DNA from: JAKVCB01 sp965243695
GTDB lineage: Bacteria > Planctomycetota > Planctomycetia > Pirellulales > Lacipirellulaceae
Length of the DNA: 64,000 bases
Assembly (NCBI GenBank): GCA_965243695.1
Contig: CBDEWC010000045.1
Coordinates: 434,001-498,000, forward strand
Reading direction: 5' to 3'
The notes under the pieces were generated by a model. The model did no database searches and was not told the DNA's origin. It saw nothing but the letters and a program-made list of their open reading frames with translations. This document shows positions 19,095 to 27,482 of this stretch, one piece after another. The stretch's first letter is position 1; each line of letters opens with the position of its first letter. The position numbers and the translations under genes are program-made.

Positions 19095-20681
19095 ATGAAG
19101 CTAAAAACCCTGTTGTCAATTCTCTCTGTGATCATCGTCATCGATGCACTCTTCGTTCCGTGCGGTGCGGCCGATGACGCGCGCCGCCAGGCCGCCCATC
19201 GCCAGCGGCGGGTGATCTTCAACAACGACGGGGACGATGCCTGGCTCGCCGGTGCTCCCGCTACCAAAGAGGGGTTGCTCTCGCTGCGGATGGACCACAT
19301 TGCTGACTGCGGCGTGGACACGATATTTTATTGCACGACGATGAGCATCAACTTGTTTACACACGACAGCCAGGTCACGGAGGTTTTCACGACCACAGCC
19401 GGGTCGGCCGCCAGTAATCGAATGGCGGACCTGATCCAGCTGGGAACCGATCCACTCAAGCTGGCCATCGAAGCCTGTCGCCAGCGCGACATCGAAATCT
19501 TCTGGACGCTCCGCATGAACGACGTCCACGATTCCTTTACCCCCGAGTATGTCTCGCAATGGAAGAAAGACCATCCGCAGTTTTTGCTGGGTACGCTCAA
19601 GCAGTCCGAGGGGACAGACGTTCGCAATCCGCTGCACTTTTGGAGTTGGGCCGACTTCCAGCACCAGGAAGTCCGCGACGTGATCCTGGTTGGTGTCAAG
19701 GATGTTTTGGAGCGGTACGACGTGGACGGGATCGACCTGGACTTTGTCAGCCACAACTGCTTCTTCGAGGAAACCCGGCGGCTGGAGCCGGTTACGGCCG
19801 AGCACCGCGCGATGATGACCGACCTGGTCAGCAAGATTTCCGCCGAAGTGTTGGCCGCCGGCAAACGCAGGGGCAAGCCTATTCTCCTCTCGGCCCGAGT
19901 GCTGCAGACACTGGACCAGTGTCGGAGATTTGGGATGGACGTCGACGAGTGGGCCGAACGGGGATACATCGACATGATCATTACCGGCCGCGGGTACGAC
20001 CCGTTTACCATGCCGGACGACCTGATCCGCCGCGGTCACGACTGGGGTGTGCCTGTGTATCGTTGCCTGAGTAGTTCGGCGATGCTCCAGGAGTTGGTTC
20101 AAGACACGGATCTGCTACCGGTGAACCTGGCGGCCTGGCGGGGCGCGGCCGCCAACGCCTGGCATGACGGCGCCGACGGGATCGTGACTTTCAACCTGTT
20201 TCCCAAGCTGCCTGGGACGAAGCAGACCGAGATCGCCCGCACCGCCTGGCGCGAGATGCGTGATCCCGAGGGGCTGGTCGGCCTGGACAAGCTGTACTGT
20301 ATCGAGAATCTGCACTACGACGATTGGTGTTGGATTTTCAAATCGGTGCCGCGGGAGGGTCGGTTGCCGGTGGACATCAACCGGACCGAGTCGGTCACGC
20401 GCAATCTTCCGGTGGCCGACGACATTGCCGGCCTGGCCGATCGCTTGCAAACCCTGCGATTGCGGATTTTCCTGCACGGCTTGCAAGAGGGCGACCAGGT
20501 CGAGGTGACGATGAACGGTACACGGCTGGAAGCCGTTGTCGAGAAGCCGCTGTGGCTGGCCGCCGACGTCCCCCCCGCAGCGATGAAGCTGGGGGAAAAC
20601 GAGCTCGTGGTCGGCTTCGCCTCCGGCACGGCGGAGTCATTGGAGATGCGGTCAGTGGAGCTGACCGTGGGCTACAAGTAA
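19095..20681 (+). CDS. Secreted TIM-barrel hydrolase-like protein (paralogue 3)
   Basis: This 528-residue protein has a signal peptide (MKLKTLLSILSVIIVIDALF). It aligns along its length with paralogue 1: RRVIFNNDGDDAW, EIFWTLRMNDVHDSFTPEY, YDVDGIDLDFVSHNCFF and WRGAAANAWHDGADGIVTFN. The acids in DVDGIDLDF and in the MNDVHDSF stretch are conserved among the three copies and are the best catalytic candidates. The C-terminal ~100 residues are a sandwich ending RSVELTVGYK, like RSVELLVDYR in paralogue 1. GAGGAG lies upstream of ATG 19095. It is separated from the MlrC gene by a short remnant. Confidence 0.7.
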   Translation: MKLKTLLSILSVIIVIDALFVPCGAADDARRQAAHRQRRVIFNNDGDDAWLAGAPATKEGLLSLRMDHIADCGVDTIFYCTTMSINLFTHDSQVTEVFTTTAGSAASNRMADLIQLGTDPLKLAIEACRQRDIEIFWTLRMNDVHDSFTPEYVSQWKKDHPQFLLGTLKQSEGTDVRNPLHFWSWADFQHQEVRDVILVGVKDVLERYDVDGIDLDFVSHNCFFEETRRLEPVTAEHRAMMTDLVSKISAEVLAAGKRRGKPILLSARVLQTLDQCRRFGMDVDEWAERGYIDMIITGRGYDPFTMPDDLIRRGHDWGVPVYRCLSSSAMLQELVQDTDLLPVNLAAWRGAAANAWHDGADGIVTFNLFPKLPGTKQTEIARTAWREMRDPEGLVGLDKLYCIENLHYDDWCWIFKSVPREGRLPVDINRTESVTRNLPVADDIAGLADRLQTLRLRIFLHGLQEGDQVEVTMNGTRLEAVVEKPLWLAADVPPAAMKLGENELVVGFASGTAESLEMRSVELTVGYK

Positions 20682-20726
20682 GCAGGGAAACCGCCAGCGG
20701 CGAGACTGTTGCAAAAAAACAGAAGC

Positions 20727-21158
20727 TCACTTCGACTCGAGCGTGAACTCGAATTGATTTTTCCCTTCCGCCTGCACCTCGGCGGTCAACTCGCTCTGGT
20801 CATTGTACCTGGTGGGCAGGTATTGGACGTATCCCTCAACCAGTTCACCGGTGAATCGGTCGGGAACCTTGTTGCCGCTGGGGCGCGAGGCAGTGATTTC
20901 CACGCGAAACTTGCCAACGAAGGTGCCTCCCTGGGGTGCGATCGAATACTTCCCGTCGATAATCTCGGCACCTGCCGTCGGACCCGGCGAACCCAACTTC
21001 GGCCGGAATGAGATGTAACCTAGCGCCAACGGAGCACCGTCGAGGGTCACGGTCCCATCGATCCCCCGGCGGCGGGAATCCTTGCCACAGCCGGCCAATA
21101 TCATCAGGCACGCAAGCGCAGGAACTAGCCAGTGCAAGGAGCGGATTCTGTTTCTCAT
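20727..21158 (-). CDS. Lipoprotein with a transthyretin-like fold
   Basis: This is a 143-residue protein with an N-terminal lipoprotein signal: a hydrophobic stretch ending LMILAGC, the lipobox Cys being residue 24. The rest is a small beta-rich domain (GTVTLDGAPLALGYISFRP) of the kind often encoded beside DUF1559 genes in planctomycetes. No DUF1559 partner is intact here, only unrecognised remnants upstream. Function unknown, probably envelope-anchored. Confidence 0.75.
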   Translation of the reverse strand: MRNRIRSLHWLVPALACLMILAGCGKDSRRRGIDGTVTLDGAPLALGYISFRPKLGSPGPTAGAEIIDGKYSIAPQGGTFVGKFRVEITASRPSGNKVPDRFTGELVEGYVQYLPTRYNDQSELTAEVQAEGKNQFEFTLESK

Positions 21159-21159
21159 G

Positions 21160-21470
21160 TTATCCTGCCGTCGTAGATGTCGTTGATGCGGTGGCCCGAT
21201 TCAGGGCGTTGAGGCGCTGCTTGGCGACTTCGTCCGGCCGCGTAATGGGGATTTTAGTCACGTGCTCCGCGGTCTGCAACGTCTTGAACAACAAAGGTTC
21301 ATTGCCCCGGTTTGGCTCCCCGAGTTGACGGCTCCCGAAGACCGTATGCAACAGCGACTGGCTGATGAACTGGGCCTGTCGAAATTCCGTTCCTGCCGGG
21401 CGAGCCGGCAGCGAAATCGGCCACCAGTCGGCGTTGTTGTTCGCACGTGAAAGAGCCAGCGTCGTTGTTG
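21160..21470 (-). pseudogene. Unrecognised C-terminal coding remnant
   Basis: Immediately upstream of the lipoprotein gene the minus strand reads NNNADWWPISLPARPAGTEF, SLLHTVFGSRQLGEPNRGNE and TRPDEVAKQRLNALNRA before a stop at 21160. The sequence is protein-like to the end but has no plausible start. I do not recognise the family. Confidence 0.4.
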
Positions 21471-21530
21471 TTGACGTTGACGACAATGTAGGACACGAAA
21501 CCGTAACGATGATCGGAGGCAACGACGGTT

Positions 21531-21917
21531 GTGCTAAATTTGTTCATGTGTCGGTACTGCCGTCTTTCTTGTACCCTCTTGCTAGGAACCTTTGCCACGG
21601 GAGTGGCATTCTACGTTTCGAGAACCGAGAATATCTTCAAGGCGTCTTCCTCGTTCTTGGGTCTGTTTGCTGGTCCGATTTTGGCGTTATTCCTCATGGG
21701 AATGCTCACGCGCAGAGCAAATTTTTCCGGATGGCTCATCGGTGTTTTTGTTTCCTTACCAACAACATTGTGGCTGCAACATGCTACGGAAGTTCATTTT
21801 CTCTACTATCTCCCATTCTCTTTTGGGATCTGCGCGTTTTTTGGTTACTTCGGTAGTGTGTTGATTGGCACCTTCATGGGCTGGCCGTCACATATGGGTC
21901 GTTATGACTCATTTTAA
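21531..21917 (+). pseudogene. C-terminal fragment of a sodium/solute symporter
   Basis: Up to 128 residues show the terminal membrane helices of an SSS-family transporter: FKASSSFLGLFAGPILALFL, then MGMLTRRANFSGWLIGVFV. These are equivalent to the AGLFALGMFTRRANGAG region of the symporter at 4441-7113. The N-terminal two thirds are absent, so it is non-functional. The first residues read like a frame entry, not a start. Confidence 0.7.
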
Positions 21918-22483
21918 AATCGATAATAACAAATAAAACTTGATTTATTGCGGCCGGTATGTAGACTGCAAAGAATCGGTGAACGGATTTAGCTTCCGGA
22001 GGGAAGTCACGAAGAGACCAAGAGAATTTAAAGTTAGGCCTGCACCGGGTAACCGGTGGAGTGGTTTTACGCAAAGGACACTTAAACTCTATACCTTCAT
22101 GTCGCTAGGGCGGCATAAAAGCATGGCGGTTTTTGTTTGGGTTAAACAGGAGGAAGTTACCCAAGTTGTTGTTTCCTGGTCGTGAAGGTTCATAGGTTTT
22201 CCGTGTGGAAAAACTGCTTTCAGTCGGGCATGAGCTGCTCCGGCTTGCGAACACGACAAACTCGTCCAACTTCAAATAGTTAAGCTGATACAAACATAAC
22301 AATTTTTTGCACAAGCCTTTCTGGCAGGTGAAAACAGATTTTACCTGCTCTGGGAGTAATGCTACTACCGGCCGCTGGGGAGGCAGTGACCGGGCACGAA
22401 CGAGGTGACTCGGCGCGCGGACCAATCACAAAGTTTTATAAGTAACTCAACCGAAACAACTCTACAAACGAGGGAGAATGCTA
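21918..22483. other. Long leader region upstream of a PEP-CTERM gene
   Basis: No ORF is credible. The stretch 22040-22140 has paired segments and the bases ACGCAAAG followed by TTAAAC, loosely like a GEMM-I (c-di-GMP) riboswitch. At 22327-22349 CAGGT-AAAA and TTTT-ACCTG arms form a small hairpin. The length is unusual for this window and suggests a regulated leader for the gene at 22484. Confidence 0.3.
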
Positions 22484-23290
22484 ATGTCACGTTCAACTAT
22501 TTTTTCACTGACCGCATTGTTTGCTTTTTCAGTTCTGGTTTTGCTAAGTGGCAACGCGCAGGCTGGGTGGACCGAGAATTTTGAGAGCTATCCGGCCGGC
22601 AGCGTAGTACCCTCACCGTGGAACGAGGGCGATTCCGGCGCGTTGGGGGAGAACTTCGTTACTGCCGGTGCTGGTTATCTTGGCGGCCAGGGAGTAGTGT
22701 ATGGGGACAACCCTCCAGGCAACGCATGGCGGCGTACGCCGAACTCCGGCGTTACTGAACTCACGGCCAGATTATATTCGGATAGCTCCGAGGGCTATCC
22801 TTCCAGATACTATGTCGGCTTTCACACCGATCCAACCGCGGGCGGCGACACTTTCGGCAACAACGACGGGGTTACTCTCTATTTGGTGACTCATCCGGAG
22901 GGCGGGTTTATTTCTTTTGAGAATCCCGATTACGATAACCAGGACCCCCGGATATTCGTTTCCCAAGGTACTGCGTTTTCGGGACAGAATGTTGGTATAG
23001 CGGGTGACACCTGGTATGACGTGCGGATCACGTTAAATGGTGATGACACAGCCACTGCCGAATATAAAGAGGCCTCGAGCCCCAGCTGGCTTACTGTCGG
23101 CGCAACCGGCATAGCAGCCATTGGAGATCCGGTTAATTTCGCTCCCAACTATGTCTGGATCAGAGGAGAGCGAGGAGGAAGGATCGATGATATTACTGTT
23201 AATGGCATTCCGGAGCCAGCCAGCTTGTTCTTGGTGGGAATCGGTGGTTTGGCAATGTTGTGGATGCGTCGGCGATCGAATCGTGGATAA
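22484..23290 (+). CDS. PEP-CTERM protein, short form
   Basis: This is a 268-residue secreted protein. A signal peptide (residues 1-~27, ending GNAQA) is followed by a beta-sandwich domain rich in Gly, Asp and Tyr (WTENFESYPAGSVVP to GRIDDITVNG), concanavalin/LamG-like in pattern. A PEP-CTERM sorting signal follows (IPEPASLFLVGIGGLAMLW, then RRR). Such signals direct export and processing by an exosortase. ATG 22484 aligns with the start of the next gene, and its GGGAG spacing matches. The domain is shared almost exactly with the downstream gene through a 540-bp identical block. Confidence 0.85.
   Translation: MSRSTIFSLTALFAFSVLVLLSGNAQAGWTENFESYPAGSVVPSPWNEGDSGALGENFVTAGAGYLGGQGVVYGDNPPGNAWRRTPNSGVTELTARLYSDSSEGYPSRYYVGFHTDPTAGGDTFGNNDGVTLYLVTHPEGGFISFENPDYDNQDPRIFVSQGTAFSGQNVGIAGDTWYDVRITLNGDDTATAEYKEASSPSWLTVGATGIAAIGDPVNFAPNYVWIRGERGGRIDDITVNGIPEPASLFLVGIGGLAMLWMRRRSNRG
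22666..23205 (+). repeat. 540-bp tandem-gene repeat, copy A
   Basis: This block appears identical by eye to 23573-24112 (offset 907 bp). It covers most of the sandwich domain and ends abruptly at AATGG, after which one gene runs into its PEP-CTERM signal and the other into a new domain. Flanking gene parts are only ~85-90 percent alike, so the block has been homogenised recently. Confidence 0.9.
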
Positions 23291-23390
23291 AAGTGTCATC
23301 TGGGAATTCGGCGACCATTGTCCAAAAGGGCGATGGTCGCCGAGTCCAGTGAAGTCGGTAGCTAGATTCAGCAAACGAAGGAGAAAGCCC

Positions 23391-25274
23391 ATGAGACGTT
23401 CAACTATTTATTCACTGACAGCGCTGGTTACGGGTTCAGTTCTGGTCTTGCTGAGTGGCAACGCGCAGGCTGGGTGGACCGAAGATTTTGAGAGCTATAA
23501 CGCCGGCAGCGTACTACCCGGACCGTGGGACGAGGGCGATCCCGACGCGTTGGGGGAGAACTTCGTTACTGGCGGTGCTGGTTATCTTGGCGGCCAGGGA
23601 GTAGTGTATGGGGACAACCCTCCAGGCAACGCATGGCGGCGTACGCCGAACTCCGGCGTTACTGAACTCACGGCCAGATTATATTCGGATAGCTCCGAGG
23701 GCTATCCTTCCAGATACTATGTCGGCTTTCACACCGATCCAACCGCGGGCGGCGACACTTTCGGCAACAACGACGGGGTTACTCTCTATTTGGTGACTCA
23801 TCCGGAGGGCGGGTTTATTTCTTTTGAGAATCCCGATTACGATAACCAGGACCCCCGGATATTCGTTTCCCAAGGTACTGCGTTTTCGGGACAGAATGTT
23901 GGTATAGCGGGTGACACCTGGTATGACGTGCGGATCACGTTAAATGGTGATGACACAGCCACTGCCGAATATAAAGAGGCCTCGAGCCCCAGCTGGCTTA
24001 CTGTCGGCGCAACCGGCATAGCAGCCATTGGAGATCCGGTTAATTTCGCTCCCAACTATGTCTGGATCAGAGGAGAGCGAGGAGGAAGGATCGATGATAT
24101 TACTGTTAATGGAGATGAGATTGATGGAGCCACCGAATTCACGTGGGTCCCAACCAACCTTGGGGATTGGGCTACTGCAGATAATTGGAGTTATTTGACC
24201 GGCGGCTGGCCCACTACTCGAGCCAACAGCGCGGAACACACCGCGATCTTTGGGGAGAACATTTCGGGGCCGACCACGGTGTCGACCCAGGATGCGGTTA
24301 CCGTAAATCGCATCGAATTCAACAACGCCACAAATAGTGTCGCTGTCGCCGGCCTGGGGAGTGTTAATGTGGCGGCAACCGAGACACCGTGTCTGTCGTG
24401 TCCCTCTGTAAGTGTGACGGGCACACACCAGTTCCAGACAGTCGTCAACCTGTTGGCCGACACAACTATGAACGTGGCGAGCGGTTCTACGCTTTCCTTC
24501 AACAACGCCCTGAACTTAACGGGCAATACGTTGATTAAGACAGGTGATGGTACGGTGGCAATTAATAACCAGCTTACCACAGCAGACGGTAACGTGGATG
24601 TTCAACAGGGAACGATCTCCGGAAACGGTACCATTGGTGGTGACGTGACCAACTCGGGTGGCACTGCCTCCCCGGGCAACAGCCCTGGCATGCTGACGAT
24701 CGATGGCAACTACAACCAGGGATCGGGTGGAACGCTGGCCATCGAGCTCGGCGGTAATGAAGCCGGAGCAGACTACGACGTGCTCCAGGTCCTGGGAAAT
24801 GCCTCGCTGGCCGGGACCCTGGACATATCACTCCTTGACGGTTTTACGCCAAGTGGGGGCGACACCTTCACGGTGCTCACCGCAGGCGGAGAGCTGACTG
24901 ACGCCGGACTGACGCTGGGCGGCTCTGATGCCGCATCGTTCACGATGAGTATCGACACTACCAACGACTGGATCATGCTGATGACCGTTGGCGGTGGCGG
25001 TGGCGTGACCGGCGACTACAACGGTAACGGCATTGTCGATGCGGCTGACTACACCCTCTGGCGTAATAACCTGGGTACGAACAATCCGCTGCAGAACGAT
25101 AACATTGGCGGTTTAGTTACCGAGGCCCACTACTTGCAGTGGAAAAACAATTTTGGAAACAACGCCGGCAGCGGCAGCGGTGCAGCGGTACCCGAGCCGG
25201 TTTCGGCGTGCTTGCTGATCGTGGCCTGGGGCGGGTTGTCCCTGGTCAGCCGGCGTCGCGAAGGCGCAATGTGA
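23391..25274 (+). CDS. PEP-CTERM protein, long form with autotransporter-like and dockerin-like regions
   Basis: This 627-residue protein starts at ATG 23391 after GAAGGAG. It has a signal peptide (to GNAQA), then the same sandwich domain as its neighbour (~28-240). Next is an autotransporter-strand region (~245-520: WATADNWSYL, GTISGNGTIGGDV, SPGNSPGMLTIDGNY), a dockerin-like segment (GDYNGNGIVDAADYTLWRNN, ~545-600), and the PEP-CTERM signal VPEPVSACLLIVAW followed by RRR. The dockerin-like loop suggests Ca2+-dependent attachment or a planctomycete cell-surface variant. The strand region parallels that of the LVIVD protein at 1.15-4.3 kb, so domains are being swapped within this family. Confidence 0.85.
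   Translation: MRRSTIYSLTALVTGSVLVLLSGNAQAGWTEDFESYNAGSVLPGPWDEGDPDALGENFVTGGAGYLGGQGVVYGDNPPGNAWRRTPNSGVTELTARLYSDSSEGYPSRYYVGFHTDPTAGGDTFGNNDGVTLYLVTHPEGGFISFENPDYDNQDPRIFVSQGTAFSGQNVGIAGDTWYDVRITLNGDDTATAEYKEASSPSWLTVGATGIAAIGDPVNFAPNYVWIRGERGGRIDDITVNGDEIDGATEFTWVPTNLGDWATADNWSYLTGGWPTTRANSAEHTAIFGENISGPTTVSTQDAVTVNRIEFNNATNSVAVAGLGSVNVAATETPCLSCPSVSVTGTHQFQTVVNLLADTTMNVASGSTLSFNNALNLTGNTLIKTGDGTVAINNQLTTADGNVDVQQGTISGNGTIGGDVTNSGGTASPGNSPGMLTIDGNYNQGSGGTLAIELGGNEAGADYDVLQVLGNASLAGTLDISLLDGFTPSGGDTFTVLTAGGELTDAGLTLGGSDAASFTMSIDTTNDWIMLMTVGGGGGVTGDYNGNGIVDAADYTLWRNNLGTNNPLQNDNIGGLVTEAHYLQWKNNFGNNAGSGSGAAVPEPVSACLLIVAWGGLSLVSRRREGAM
23573..24112 (+). repeat. 540-bp tandem-gene repeat, copy B
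   Basis: Partner of 22666-23205; see that entry for extent and junctions. Confidence 0.9.
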
Positions 25275-25863
25275 GTAAGGAGTCCATGGAAAGGTAGGAG
25301 AAACGCGAAACGGACGATTCGCGCCGGGTTTTCAAACTTCCCTCCCCTGCCGGGCAGGTCGGGGGGGGAATGTGCCCGAACTCATAGAGACGCTCAATCG
25401 ACGCAAAAGTGTCAACCTTCAGAGTTGCACCGTGAGACGTTTCGGCTGCCCAGACCACCGCTGGATTGCCGCGCCAGTGACCGTCGCGAAATCCAACTCG
25501 TCCTGGACATTAAGTTCGTCGCCGAGTTTTCGCAAAGCGACTTGTCGCCGCCCGCACGTCACTTCGCCGGACAGGATACTTTGCTCAGTGCAGCTGATGA
25601 TTGAGCCTCGATTGATGTATCCTGGTGGAGAACAATGACACGATGCCCACCGGGCAGGTTTTGCGCGACGACCGCATCGGACAGAAGAGTTGTCAAGCGG
25701 CGAAGCGGCGATCGGCGTTGGCGATACGGCCCCGTTCCTGTCTCGGTACACTAGCGAACAGACAATCATGAAAAAAATTATGATCACCAGTCTGGTAATG
25801 ATATGTGCGGCGGCCCCCCACCCCGATTCTTGCTCCCAAGTTCGTGTTTGAAGGAGATGATCA
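25275..25863. other. Region between PEP-CTERM and DUF1559 genes with a minus-strand remnant
   Basis: From ~25610 down to the stop at 25419 the minus strand reads GEVTCGRRQVALRKLGDELN and ATVTGAAIQRWSGQPKRLTV, ending QL. This is a plausible C-terminal fragment of an unrecognised secreted protein. At 25340-25370 CCTGCC and GGGCAGG form a hairpin without a T tract. The last ~50 bp belong to the DUF1559 repeat. Confidence 0.4.
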
Positions 25864-27045
25864 ATGGATCGCCACGACGTTTCACACGGACACAGCTTGG
25901 ACTGGACCCGCAAAGGTGAACTCATACAAAGGTATGGCTCTCGGTCCCCTCACGGTTTTACGCTGGTAGAACTCCTGGTCGTGATCGCCATCATCTCGAT
26001 CCTGATCGCGTTGCTGTTGCCGGCCGTGCAGGCGGCACGCGAGGCGGCGCGGCGAATGCAGTGCGCGAACAACATGAAGCAGGTCGGTCTGGCATTGCTC
26101 AACCACCACAACTCTCAAATGATTTTCCCGTCTGGCACAGCGGGGACACGCAAGACCTCGAGGGGTGGCACGATCTGGTCCGGGTGGACGGGGTTATTCC
26201 AGATCCTGCCGTATCTCGAGGAGGGCCTCGTGGAGGAAGCAATTGACTACGACGATGACTTCATGGGCTATTATTCCGACAGTAACAATCGTGTTGTGAT
26301 GGCCACGCCAATTCCGCCCTATATTTGTCCCAGCGACGATACCGGCGGCCGCGTGTTGCGGATTCCGAACCCTTACGGTTATGATACCCCCCGTTCTCGC
26401 TCGAATGTTGTCTTGAATTTTGGAAAGGGCGATCCTGATAATCCCGGACGGGGTTTTCTCTGGAACTGCAATTTTCCCTCTCCTCAGAACCGAGACCCAC
26501 CCGAAGAAGAGCTGGAAAACGGCGGTCCCTTCCGGTTTCATCATGGACGCAAGATTCGGGAGTTCGTGGACGGAACGTCGAATACGGTGGTCGCGAGTGA
26601 GGTCATCGCGGGAAAGCACGATAGGGACCCCTCTAACAACCACGCTGGGCCCTTCAACTATCGCGGTACGTGGGCCTGGCCATTTTGGGGCGCGGATTAC
26701 CAGCATGTGAACACGCCTAATTCGAGTGCGCCGGATCATATGCGCTATTGTGGCAACCCCGCATTGGAATTGAATTGCACGATCCATACTTCGGGCGTGC
26801 AAACCGGCCAGTGCACCGGGCACATCGCTGCTCGCAGCGAGCATCCGGGGGGCGTCAATGCGCTCCGTTGCGACGGGAGCGTCGCGTTCTACGGTGACGG
26901 AATCGATTTGGCCATCTGGCAGGCTCTGGCTACGATCGACGGGGGCGAGGTGATTTCGAAATAATGGTTATGAGTGAAACAACAGCTTCCAAGTTACAGC
27001 ACCAACACTGGCGGAATCGACTGCTATCTGTCCCAGTCATCCGGC
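25811..27045 (+). repeat. 1.23-kb direct repeat containing a DUF1559 gene, copy A
   Basis: This block matches 27483-28711, with a 6-bp length difference inside the gene and scattered substitutions. It covers the leader (from CGGCCCCCC), the whole gene and ~80 bp after the stop. Confidence 0.9.
25864..26964 (+). CDS. DUF1559 protein, duplicated pair member 1
   Basis: This is a 366-residue protein. A 33-residue charged leader precedes GFTLVELLVVIAIISILIAL, the prepilin-like helix. The body carries YICPSDDT, SRSNVVLNFG and DGTSNTVVASEV. The C-terminus has SEHPGGVNALRCDGSVAFYG (H-x9-DG form). AAGGAG lies seven bases before the ATG. Function unknown, as for the family. The next frame (ATG at 26964, overlapping the stop) encodes only a 54-residue fragment. 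Confidence 0.9.
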   Translation: MDRHDVSHGHSLDWTRKGELIQRYGSRSPHGFTLVELLVVIAIISILIALLLPAVQAAREAARRMQCANNMKQVGLALLNHHNSQMIFPSGTAGTRKTSRGGTIWSGWTGLFQILPYLEEGLVEEAIDYDDDFMGYYSDSNNRVVMATPIPPYICPSDDTGGRVLRIPNPYGYDTPRSRSNVVLNFGKGDPDNPGRGFLWNCNFPSPQNRDPPEEELENGGPFRFHHGRKIREFVDGTSNTVVASEVIAGKHDRDPSNNHAGPFNYRGTWAWPFWGADYQHVNTPNSSAPDHMRYCGNPALELNCTIHTSGVQTGQCTGHIAARSEHPGGVNALRCDGSVAFYGDGIDLAIWQALATIDGGEVISK

Positions 27046-27128
27046 GGATGAGCCAGGCGTGGATGGCCTGGGCCGAGCGGACCGGCGCAAGCGCTTTGCC
27101 GCCGTATAAGCCGAGGCTCAAACCGTGA
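26964..27128 (+). pseudogene. 54-residue truncated ORF overlapping the DUF1559 stop
   Basis: The ATG overlaps the preceding TAA. The first 27 residues (MVMSETTASKLQHQHWRNRL and on) are shared exactly with the ORF at 28630. The sequences then diverge where the repeat ends. This looks like the start of a once longer, translationally coupled gene cut by rearrangement. Confidence 0.4.
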
Positions 27129-27327
27129 CACCTTTGACAGCGTTGCTGACTTGCCGCGCGCCGATTGTCCAAAACTCACTCGGCTGGATCAGCGCTTCCA
27201 GTCGATTGCCGGCGGCCCGTTTCGATATGCTTTGTATGTTGGCTCAGGACGATGCACACGGGTCTCTGCGGACTTGGTCTACTACGATGGCGCCGCCGCT
27301 AAGGCAGCGTCAGCCCGTATCGTGTAG
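27121..27327 (+). pseudogene. Unrecognised C-terminal coding fragment
   Basis: The frame reads NRDTFDSVADLPRADCPKLT, then RFQSIAGGPFRYALYVGSGR and DLVYYDGAAAKAASARIV to a TAG at 27325-27327. It is coherent protein without a start. The stop lies inside the left arm of the hairpin at 27324. Family unknown. Confidence 0.4.
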
Positions 27328-27367
27328 GTGGTTTCCGTCCCGGCTTGTCGGGACCGAGGCCGCCTAC
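27324..27367. repeat. REP-like palindrome
   Basis: The arms GTAGGTGGTTTCCGTCCCG (27324-27342) and 27349-27367 pair over 19 positions with three G-U-type changes and one mismatch around a six-base loop. The compensating changes suggest an RNA hairpin, or a dispersed palindromic element of the REP type. Confidence 0.6.
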
Positions 27368-27482
27368 ATTGCGACAACAACATCTAGGGCGAGTTACATT
27401 GCGGCGTTCGGCCGGAGCGAGGTCCAGCGGGTTGCGCGACCGGAGTCGGATGGCGGGATTCGGATGGCGGGATGTCGTGCAA

